Source: Dromaius novaehollandiae
Taxonomy: Eukaryota; Chordata; Aves; Casuariiformes; Dromaiidae
NCBI RefSeq assembly: GCF_036370855.1
Contig: NC_088099.1
Location: 18,939,501-19,003,500, forward strand
Reading direction: 5' to 3'
DNA: 64,000 bases
Below are positions 32,501 to 44,500 of the stretch, one piece after another. Position numbers and translations under genes: made by a program. How positions within the stretch are numbered: the first letter of the stretch is position 1; every line of letters starts with the position of its first letter. Under the pieces are notes generated by a model. That model did no database searches, had not been told where the DNA came from, and saw nothing but the letters and a program-made list of their open reading frames with translations.

Positions 32501-35500
32501 GTTAGGTTGGATATACCAGGATGCCACCAACTGATAATTAAAAACCTCAGGCAAATCAGCAAGTACATACTCCTTTTACAATGTAACACAAGACAGAACC
32601 ACTTGATGAGTCACTTAAAATTTATCCAGTGAAAGATATTTAATTCCTATGATTTAACGAATAGCAAAGGACAATGTCTTTCCTTCTAAAGCAATGCTAC
32701 ATAAGAATACACACAAAATAGTTGTTTCCTCCCACTGTTTTCATTTAAGGTCCCTCTCTACACCAATGAGTGGGACCAGATGTGAAAGTAGCCTAAATAA
32801 ATAAATAAATAAATAAATACAGCGTCAACAAATCTCAACTGACATTAAAAACACTGGCTTAAGCTTGCAGAACTTTGTAAATTAGCTGCAGCCACTGTGG
32901 ACCTTATTTTGATTCAAGTGAGGATAATAACAAATCTGTGCATGAATATAAAACAGAAAAAAAAAAAAGAAAGAAAACCAATATTGGAGGCTGCACAGCT
33001 GAATTGGGATAGAATCCACAATCTCAAACCCATTTAGATTCTGGCAGAATACCATTTAAAGGGTTTACTTTGAAGTGTCTCCAGAGAAAGCAGCAATAAT
33101 TAGGAGTTTAGCTGTGAAGCTTACAGTATGGTATGTTAACTTTAGAAGAGACAGACGTACATACTGCTTTACAACTGTTTGCTATAAGACTTGCAGTCTT
33201 CTTAAAAGTCTTCTCGAGGTAGTGAGCAAATCTCTCATTCTCATTTTCCTTGGAACCCAACTGGAGGAATTCACCTAAAAAGTTGCACAGATGGGAGTTA
33301 TTTGTGGGTTTATTGCTTGGGCAAACAAATCTGAAGATAAAAATAGAAAGAGACCTTACCACGCACCAAATCTTCAATCACCTGAGTTAAAACAGAGATG
33401 ATAGTAGTGTTTCCAATTCGTGCTAAAGCTACAGAAGCAGCTGAGAGGATGAAATCACCAGCTAGAACAGCCTAAGAATAAGTAAATAATTAAAAAAAAT
33501 TTTTTTAAGTCTTTTCCTATAAATGTTCACAGAGACAACAGGATTCTCTCTATTTGGCAGGTCTGGTCACATCACATCATTTTCCTACATAAAATGCACA
33601 TTTCTCATTCTAACAGAGCAAAACAGGAGGTAACCAAATATTTAAATTGGAACCATTTTTGAACCCCTGTCTTACAGTTTAGATATTTGCTATATAAGCT
33701 AACCCTGTATGCAATATCTGAATATGTGTTTGCCTGTTAAGATTCCTTAAACATTACCACTCTCTTTGACCATTCTGCTGTGTTATGCCATATCAGCTCT
33801 GAAGTGCCATGACAAGTTCAGATGTGCCAGTGGTTTACTTCTTTCCTTGCATTTTCCAATCAAGAGCTTCCTTATAATGCTCCACAAAGAAATGCCTCTC
33901 TCAGACAGTTTGCAAGTCAGTGATAACAGCAAAAGCTCTGTACCACACTACTTAACTATTTCAAAAAATTGTTATGCTATTCAAAAAATTCTTATGCTGA
34001 CTGGAAAACCTTTTTACTTTTACTGCTGAAACAGGGCAACCTACAGAGTGCTGAAGGAATTTGAACAAGTTCAAATTATTCCAGCAGCACTACAGAGACT
34101 TGCATAGTGAAGTTAAAATCAGTAAGAATCACACTGCAATCGTTCCTTCTCTAATGCTTCCAAAAGTTCAGAACCATTCATCTTACCCACAATCCAGACA
34201 CACCGCTTCACACCTTTTCTGGACTAAGACAGAACTGTGCCCTTGGCCTATTGTTAATAATATGACAAAACCCCCCAAAACCACCCTAGGTATTTCTGCT
34301 CTGCCAGAATTCAAAGGCAAGTCTGGTACATAACGGCAAACTCACCTTCCTCTCTCCCCAGATTTGATTGACTGTCATTTTTCCTCTCCGAGAATTTGCA
34401 TCATCAATAACATCATCATGAACTAGACTAGCTGTGTGGATCATCTCTGCAATTATGGCCACAGAGCGCTGGCTGGCTTGCATCTCCCTAAAATAAAAAG
34501 TCACATAATTCATTTAATTAGATGCAAGAAATCTCCACCGAAACCAAACAAAAATTATTTCTGAGAACAGCTATTGCAGCTTTTTCGTGGTCGGGACCCC
34601 ATCTTTCAAACCTGGAATTTGGGAAACAAGAGAAAGTCAGATCACATTAGTACAGTACATGCAATGGGATGTCGCCATCTTTATTAGGCCCATTTCTGTA
34701 TAGCTGTATTAATGGTACTGCAAAACTCTCAATTTATTGACTCTGGTCCCTCTAAATCCAGACTGCATTAAATGGCACAGCATAAAGGGTACTTGACTCC
34801 AAGGAGACTGACATGTAGAGAAGGGACAGTAACAGAATGCCACATAGTTTTGCAGGAGATGTTTTACATAGTTTTTCAGGAGATTTTTTTTTTTTCCCCC
34901 CAAAGTTGTCTTTATCTCTGTGTTGCTCTACCAAAACGAGGCAGCATCACAAAGTCTCCAAAGCTGGCTAGCAATACTAACCAGCAGGCTGGAGGATCTC
35001 CTGATCAGTAGGCACAGAAACCTGTACTTTATATTTGAAAGACATAACTCATGGATTTTGTCTTAAACTGATAGCACTCTAAGACTTCAGGGGTTCTGCA
35101 AAAGCCTGAGGAAACTGGAATGATACTGCAAATACCTTACAACTATAAACACTAACTACCTAACACTTACACTTGAAATTCAGCCTTTGGGATGATCTAA
35201 CACTGATGATTCAACTCTCAGTAGTTCACAACTACTTTATTATTTTTTTTAATAGGTGAAAAAAGGTAATGGAAGAACAGGGAAACAATTATCTAGGGAT
35301 GAAGGTTGGCAAAACAAACGTCAAAGAGCCATCCCAGGTCAGACAGAGGACCATCTGCCCTAGCATCCAACTACCACTGCCTTGTTCAAGTATCTGTCAT
35401 CTTCTGCCTGTTTTCATCAGAATTGCATGCAGGATCCCAGAAATGGCTGTCACAGTCAGCCGTGCCTTATAGTTGCAACATGCACACATGGATAAAAAAC

Positions 35501-38500
35501 AAAAAGAAAAAAACCTTACTTCTGATATCCAGGTACCTTACTTCTGGTATACAGATAATAGAACAAATCACCCTATTTCCCAGCAGAACAGAGTCGAGAA
35601 AAAAACATGGAAAACAACCATTTCAGCTTAACTGAAAGAAATTTAAAATCTTCTTGCATTGCCTACATCTTTTAAAATCTAGTGATTAATCATAAAATGA
35701 AAGAACATCTTGCAGTCTGCTGACATAACATCGTGTTCTGACACCTACCTTTATGCAGAACTCTGCATTGCTGTCATGTCAGTGAGAGTTCTACATGCTG
35801 AAAAATAGCAGGATGTGGCTCACAGGCTGTGAAATTGTGGCTTTAAACAACCTGAGAATAAGAGCTGGAAACCTTCACAGTTGTTTTCAGGTAAGTTTTA
35901 CTGTGCACTAATAATTTAGTCAAATGTTAGTTTGGAATAAGTAGTTTTCCAAAAAAACTATTGTTACTAAGTAGGAGAACTTACCTTCAAACAACTGTAA
36001 AGGTCTCCAGTCTCTTTCATGCATTCCTCTCCTTTTTGGGGCTCCCTTTTTCATTAATTATGTCAGCAGACTGGACTTCCTGCTGGGAAGTAGCAGTAAA
36101 TGGCAGCACTCACAGACACACCAACATCTTTAGCAGTATGAAGACAGCACAGCAGACATTTCAAAAGCAAGTTTTGAAAAGTTCTGTTTCATGGTGCAGT
36201 TCATCTCTGACAAGTGACTGAAAATGGCATAGGAAAGCTCATATTTAATGTGATTTCTAGTATGTTAGGTCAAGTGTGATAATTTAACCAGAAGTTTTTT
36301 TAGACTACTACTGCTGCAAACTTAATTTGTGTCTTCCCATCAGCGGCAAGAGATTTTGCAATAGAATTACTCTCACAAGATGGTTGTAGAAAATTGAATT
36401 GGAACATGTCCATTTTACAGAACAGAGAAGAAACAGGATCATACCCATTCCCTGCCATTTTTTACTCTGTCTCCCCTGCAAAACAAAAGCAGGAAGTAGC
36501 AGTAGCTCAGGTCAGCAAATAAATGGATTCCCACAAGTCCAACAAGTGGAAAGATGCCATTTTTATGTCATTCTCAGAGTAAAAACACACCGAGATGATA
36601 TGTATTTATAAAATATATATATATTTTATATAACTAACTTTCTCTTTCTGCACATGTGTTATATTCATATTTACATCCTTGATCATGAACTATTATTTAA
36701 CTGTAACTGCCTGCTTGATTCTATGATAAGTTTTTACAGACCCATAGTACCCTGGGGTTTTCACATAAAAAAAGTTGTTTCATATGCAGAGAAGAGAGTA
36801 AGGCTGATCTTACAGGTAAAAAACACAAACAAACAAAAAAGAACTAAAAAACCCCCAAACCTCCCCTCCAAATATCCTTCTTTAAAGAGGAAAAAAAAAA
36901 CCCTCAAACAACACAAACTGTATTTACGGTTTGCAACAAAGAGCTTTGCAACGTGTTTGCCAATAACAAAATATTGCTAACGTAAAGATAGGAAACCTGC
37001 AAGAGAACGTGCAAGATTACTGTGTTATGACCACACTCCCCAGGACAGGTTTTTTTTGCAGTAAAGCCCCTGTGGCTGAAAAAGAAAGAACATTTCAGAA
37101 GTGTGGCCTATGATGCAGAAGGGTATTGCAAACTAAAGGAAACACAGAGAAGGGATGTGTTAAAACAGCTACAAATTGCAGAACAGCTGAAAACCAGTGT
37201 TGCAGGTGTCTCTGACAACTGTGGTTTGGAATGGAGGCAGGGGAAGAGGGCTAATGTTGCTAGGAGGTCCTCGTATCTCTTGAGAAAATATTATTCTACT
37301 GAGTCTAGTTAGGTCACGACATTTAATTACATCTTTCACCATTTTGAGAGATTTATTTCCCTTCCCCCTGCCCAAAATCTTTTGCACTCATTATTTTCTC
37401 TATTGAGATGTTTCTATACCTCTTTGGCCTTCCCTTATCTCAGTTTCTCTCTCTCAAAATTTGGTTTCAGAAATAAAAATAAAAATTCCTACTCACAAAC
37501 ACCTCTTGAGAGTACACCCTACACAGAAACACAGGTCCAGTCAGGCAAAGTGATAATTCTGTGAAATCTGCCCAGAGGCATTGTGTGAAGAAATGCCAGA
37601 GGATGTGTGAAGCAGAAGATTTGCATGATCTCAGCTTAAACTCTTCACAACAATTCTCACTCTCACACAAAGATAAGCTGTTGTCATTTTACAAAAAGAC
37701 ACTATAAAAGGGACCTAAGAACTAAGGGTTGGACTTCTGGCACTTGGATCATAAAGGGGGGGGAAAAAACAAAAACCAAAGAACTCCAAGCAACCAAAAA
37801 AGCCCTCCAAAACTTACAAAAAACTCATACTAGCACAAAACAATTTGAAAGCTTCAGATGCTGATCTTTTGATAATGTTTTAGATTCATTATCACCTTAT
37901 ACAACTGTTACTTTTCTTGCAGTGACCTTATTGAAGAAAAAGACAGCTAACCTACTGGGGGCATTCTAAATAACTACCTTCCTCGAACCTAACAAAAATG
38001 ATCAAGGCACCCAGTGTGTAAGCATTGCTATCTAGGTATCCCTTCATTCACTTGTGGGGTCTCAACTACTGTGGTAGGGCTCTGCGAAGACAAAGGGGTC
38101 TCGCTGAACTGCCTTGTAGGATCAGGACCTATAACCTTGTAAAGCTGCATCCTCTAACTTTTAAGAGCCAAACAAAGAAGAATATTACCTCTTCTATTAC
38201 TACTGTGTAAACACACACACACACTGGATCCAGAAAGTTGTATGACAGCTGGGAATGGCAGCAAGATGAACAAACCCCAGAGGCAGAAGACAAAATGCTA
38301 GGGATGGAAAGCACAGGAAACTGGCTCACCCCAGTGATCTGTGATTGTTTTCCACCCCATGATACAAAACACTGGTCTACAGATGTTCTGGTCAGTATCT
38401 TTGATTGCAAAAGGGGGAATCAAAGCTTCAAAGAAAAGCAAGTTTGAGAAAAGAATCATTATTAACTGAGAAAAAGAATGCTTTAAGGGAAATGACAAGG

Positions 38501-41500
38501 TAAAAGAGGAAAAACATCTCAAAAAGAGTCAGTAGAAATGGAATGGAAAGCAAGAATTTTTTTGGTCTATATTATCAGAGTAGCAGAGTTACAAATATGA
38601 AGTGTTTCCATCTCTACATGTACAATCTTACTTATGAAGAGTAAGAAGTTGGAGGAATAGTTTATCACCAAAAAGCAACAATAATGAAATCAATACCAAT
38701 ATGACCCGGAAGTACACATACTTCCTATATATCACATAACGATTAAGAGTCTAAAGCTCAGAAGCTGGTGTAACACACAGCCTGCTTCAAGCACCTCATA
38801 TGCATTTTCTTCTCTTTTGCTTTTGAAACGGCATCAGCTCACAGTAAGTGGGCATCCAAAATAAGACAACCTATTCTTTGGCCTCCTCAACCCTGAGAAG
38901 ATGTTTGTCATCATGCACAAACCAAAACGCAGTACACTGAAGGCTTACATGAACATACATTAATTTTAATAAAATCACAAACTTAGAGAAAGGGGGACGA
39001 AGCAAAGAAGAAGAAGGTAAATACCCTAGGATTTCATTCTCTTTCTTCGTTTAAGCATTTCTGTTCTCCCTACTCAAAATTTCATCCTAAAAACAACATG
39101 AGAGAAATGGTGACTCAGCCTGTCCCTATGCAAGGAACATTCAGATTAAGGAAGAGGCTTTTCAACATCAAACATAGTTCAGAGGTACAGACAAAAGCTG
39201 CAAGAGATACACAAAGGTGTCAAATGACACCCATATCTAACTTGGAGCATTGGTGCTAAGAGTCAACCATCAAGCAACAAACACTTGCCTCTAAGCATAT
39301 GCAGCACTTTAGCCCATAGATCAAATTTTCTCAATGGCATAGGGCAGGGCTCAAAAGTGGTTCCAAGGGTTTCATGAGAGCATAACACATGGACAAGAAC
39401 TTATTTTACAGGTGAGCATGTACATATGCCAAAAGATGCCAAAAATGCCTTGAACAAATAAGGCAGGTATTTGAAAGATACAAGACAACAACTTTTGCAC
39501 AGGTACATTAGATAGCTACAGGCCTAACTCAGTTCCTCCTATGTCTACCTCTTCTACCTGATTCACCGATCACACCGTACAGTGCATGCTTCCTTACATT
39601 AATTCCAGCCTTCTTGGTATTGCATATACACCACATAATCTTGTTCATAATTTTGTCGTGCTACACATTAGAGTAAGACGAATCTGTCTTCTTCCATTAC
39701 TCTGACTAGGAGAACGTTCTAAAAATCTCACTGTCCCAGTTAGTAAGAGTCTCCTGAATTTCTGTGCTGAGCTTATGACTCTTATCAACACTGCCCTTTG
39801 TCTTAAATAGCTCTTTTCCTCCAATTCCTGACGGATTTGTAGACCACAATTATCTACTTCCATAGCCTTCATTTTGCAATACTTCAAGAGCCTCTTTTGG
39901 ACTCTTTATCTAAGATTCTCACCGATTGTCCTTGCAATCCTTTCTGAAAGACACCCTGAGTCATGTCTTTTTTTTTTTTTTTTTTTTTGGTTTCCTTTGA
40001 ACATAAGCATCAGGGCTGCAGATGATTTCACAAAAGCCACGTGCAATGACATTACTACTACCTTAGCTCAATTGGATGCGCTGTGATTGATGTGTGCTAG
40101 GATCACAGATTTTTTGTAGACAAGCTGCCTGTAAATCACACTGGGGGTTATGCACTAGTGGGACACTAATAAGCCTCAAAGCACAAGCAGACAGTTTTGT
40201 TTTATTGTGCTACTGAAACGTTTTTGTTTTAGCATGCTTCCTTTCATCTCATCCATAGATGGCCTAATTATCCTCTGAATCAAGAGTAGTTTTGTCATCA
40301 AGAAGTGCCATCACAACACTCCTGTTTTTTATGCCAAGGTCACTCATGAAAATATTAAGCCCTTTGTCACAGCACTGATTTGCTTGAGGAATTCCAAATT
40401 ATTTTGTTCCTTGTGTTACCTCTAAGAAAAGTACTGAAGAGGGAACAGTATCAGGCTGGAATGAAGATTATCAAACCTGGACAACGTTTTCCTAAGACAA
40501 GAGGATCTGGCACATACAGGGCACAATACTTGCCAACTAGATTTTTTTTTTCTCCTTAAAAATTATATTCACAGGCAAGGGGGAGGAGGGGAGAGACACT
40601 GTTGTACTGGGAGAGGCACTACATCAAGCAGCAAAACAATTTTTACAACAGAGCATGGCGTATAAGTCTAGCAAGGCGCTAACCTACTAGTAGGGAAAAA
40701 CTGTTGCAAGAGTTAGGAAAAATACCTTAAATCCCTTAAGACTAATAAAGTGGTCTAGAAATACTCCTGGCAAGGGACCAAACTTTTTAAAATTGAAATT
40801 CTATACCAGAGAAGACTGGAAGTACAGCTAGAATACAGGGAACATTCCAGGCAACATCCTTCCTCAAAACGCAAACATGACAACTGACAGGAATGTTTCG
40901 AGAGAATTTGCAATCAGCCAGAGCAAGAAGTGACAGAAAGTACAAGGCAAGCATGATGATTTTTCCTCTGCTAAAACTGCCTTCAGAAGTCACATAACTT
41001 GAAGAACACGAGGATTACACCAGCTTTAAGCTTAGAATCTTCTGCTAAAGGATTAGAAACCTGATCCTAGAGGGGAAAATACCTCTGACTTTACTGTATG
41101 TCTCAGAGCATTGTATACAATTATACAACCTGCTTATTGGCTTTTCTGTGTAATTACAAAAAAAGTTATAGGAGTTTGTTCTCACAGTAAGGAAGTTCTT
41201 ATCTGTGACAAGAGTTTAATAGCTATAGGAATGGTTACAAATGAAAAATACTTTTAGTCAAGTTTATATAGTTTTGAGGCACATTACAGGTTCTAAAAAT
41301 GCATTTATACAAGAAGCTATAACTGACTGAAACCCTCACAAGTACCAAAATTTGGCAACATTATTCACTACTAACAATTGCGACACAATCCACCATTTTA
41401 CTGGAATTATGTATCAAAACCAGTAATTCCTTTCACACTGCTAACCACCAAAATACAGCCTCACAGTAGAATTTAAATTCAGGTTTTGCTGAAGTGCTTT

Positions 41501-44500
41501 TTATTTTCATAAAGTTACCAGACACATTTTGGGGGAACATGGGAATGATTAAGCTTAAAGCAAGATACCTGTTCATATACTTAAAGACTCACCTGGAATT
41601 ATTATGATGTATGTTGCAAGCCCTTGCCATTAGCACCACAATCATTGGTCGAAAGGCCTTTCCTTTCCCGTCGAAGTAATATTCACACATTTCCCTAAGT
41701 TCTGCTGTAGATACAAGTAATTCCTGTAAAAAAGAATATATCAGCATAAAAGTTATACAGCCAATCTGTTAGTGTGAGCAAACAGTATGCATGTATAAGG
41801 TTCCTGCATGTATTCATTCCACTTAATACAAGTAGTAGTTGTTTTTAAGATTACTTTTCATGGTAATTAGAGATGCAAATGAATATTCCACCCACATAAA
41901 TCAAGAGAAAACTCTGGTTCTGGTTCTGTAAGATATAATGGTGTCTTTGCCTTCAGTTTAGGTTTCAGACAGCCGTTTCTGTACATAAAGAATATTCCTT
42001 CAATGACTGCCTTCCTAAGCTGTGGTTGCTTTTAAAGTCTGAATCTTTAAAACATTCCAGAATAGTCACCAAAATCCCTTACCTTTTTAATATCCTCATA
42101 GAGATTCTTCAAGTCCTTTCTACCAAGTTGAAAAGGGTCTTGATATTTTTCATTACTAATTGTCTTACTGCAGCTGCACATTTGTGATATACTTGTATGA
42201 TGAAACCTGGCAACAGTGTTTTTTCAAAAGAACAACATTGTTAAAAGCAAGCTTTTCCTGACTCTCCAAACAGAAACATTTCAAAGCACTTCCTCCTCTC
42301 CACTCACACAAAATTTAAACAAATGGCTAAAAATTAAACAGAAGGCATCGAAACATTTTCTTCAGCCAGCTAATAAGGAACAAGGACAGAACAGCTATAT
42401 TTCCATGGCTGTACACTTCTAGGAACTGGCAAAGTGCAGTGTTTGGAAAGCAATTAAGAACCTTTCCAACATGTTTAATAGATTACTATTATTCTGAGAA
42501 ATAAAAAACTCTATATTGCTTTCAGTGCATTCCTTTAGCATACACTATTTATGGTACAGTGTACATTTGCAGATGAAGTCTTCGTTTTCCTGTAACAAGT
42601 GATTTTGTTTCTATCCTCCCTCTCCTATGCCATTCTGGGAAAATACGTCTGACTTGGATTTTAAAATTCTCCTTTACACAGCCAGGTGCTTTATATAGCC
42701 CTGTCAAAATTAAATCAATACTTTCAGGTAACACGATGATGCTACATCAAGTCAACAACAAAGGGTAAAAGCTTCACCTGTATGCCTCAGGATTCAGAGG
42801 GCTTAGAACTGATTTTCTGAGGTTCCCTGGAGTTGAAGTTTATGACTCTTACTACATCTCCTGTCTTAAAGTGAACCTTTCAGGTCTTTTTGAAGAGATC
42901 TTGCTTTTGCCCCATGCTTTCTGGAATACAAGTATTTAAGGTCCAACTCCACGCCACAATAGCAAAAATGGAGTTTATACAGAAACATTCAACTATGTAT
43001 TAAAGCAAATAGTCTTGTTTGCAGTCTAAGTTTACAACTCACAGCTTTAACAATGCAATTCACCCAATAATTTTGTCTTTACCCATTACACAGCAATACA
43101 GATTTCCAACTTACCGCCAAAGTATATTACATATTTTTGGAAATGACAAAATTGTACTTCTTTGGAGGAAGTGACACATCTGTAAAAGGGAAAATCAGGA
43201 TTAATTTAAAATCAAGATCTTTAAACTGACAGAAAACATTTGATTACAAAAATAAATGTATGCCAGTTAATACTGCTGCAGTTCCCCCTTTTAACAACCC
43301 AGCAGCAAAGGGAGCCATATAATCTCCTTCCATATCATATGTGATGTAACTGGCAATATGTACATTAGCTTCTGACTTAAACTGACTCTTCCATCCAGGA
43401 ATGTGGAACTTTCTCCCCTTGCTGGAACAGCCAAGAAGGTATATCAGTTAACTTGCAAGAGCTGCACTAATAAAATCTTGCTTTTGTACCTACAGAAAGT
43501 GCAGTTTCTTTTCAAACATTCCTGTCTCGCAAATAAATCTCGACTGCACCAGTCAATGCACAGAGAACAGGTTAAGTGCTATTTCTGTAAAATACCACAC
43601 CAATTAAAGAACATGTCCTTATTTTCCCCTGAAGCGATTTAAATTCAGCTTACTTCTTATTGTAATTTACATTCACACTTCTTCCCTGCAAGATGTCAAG
43701 AACCTAGCCTCCTAAGCCAGCAATCTCTCCAAAGATCTTTCCTCAGAGATGGAGATCAGGAGCCTGGGGAAGAGTCAGGCACAGGTACCTGATTCCAGCA
43801 GAGAGAAGCTGAGAAAGAAAACAACTCTTTCTGCTCTGCTCACAGCAGCGCTGCCAGGAACATACCCAGCCCTGCTGCTCTGAGTGCACCCTGACTCAGG
43901 GGCTCAGTCAGTGTAGGGCTGACCCACTCAGAAATCACTGCAATCGCATGGTCACTGAACTGAGCTGCTCCTAAAACCTACACAGAAGTGTCTAAAAAAG
44001 CCCTAAAATTGCAGAAGAGTTCCCTATATGTGCTCCTCATGCCTCAAAGTCTCCTTCTACATGGTTTGAAATCCCTCTCTCCCCCTCGCATGCAGGGAGT
44101 AAAACAAGAGCACGGGCTCCAGGGCACCCTTCTGTCCTCCCCACTTGAAGGGAGGAAAAGTGGAGGCAAGTAGACAAGCCCTGGAAGGCAGGAACCCTAG
44201 TTTATTATAGATTTGCAGCTCACTGCTATCTGCCTTCAGAGTCCAAAAGGTGAAAGCGCCAGTCCCATGACCAAGACGTTTCCAAATTCTTTCTCTCCCA
44301 TAACTCCGACCATCTTCTGTTAGATAATGGCTGAGCTCTTCCTGCCTTCCCTTCAGTGAGGGCACAGTCTCCCTCCTTTACACTGCTGTTTCGCATTGTA
44401 ATACAACGGGTAATACGTGATGTTGGACATATTACAGCCAGAACATTTCAATGCAAGTCAGAATAGTAGCTTGGCCTTGCGGGGAGGGCATAAGTGAATG

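Larger units (their letters stand above)
26344..33164 (-). other. PDSS1 intron 7
   Basis: Intron of about 6.8 kb. It contains the polypurine tract (26350-26412), a CR1 LINE fragment (29377-29925), A17 near 30660-30676 and (AAAT)n at 32794-32819. No gene is recognised. Confidence 0.8.
34488..41592 (-). other. PDSS1 intron 4
   Basis: The largest intron in the window, about 7.1 kb. It contains a 24-base AT palindrome (36607-36630), (CA)n near 38208-38223, T21 (39968-39988) and short tandem duplications at 34842-34884 and 35513-35554. No exon, RNA gene or known transposon is recognised. Confidence 0.8.

Noticed and set aside
40055-40110. tRNA-like A-box (TTAGCTCAATTGG)
   Set aside because: No B box (GGTTCGAxTCC) at the proper distance and no cloverleaf can be drawn.
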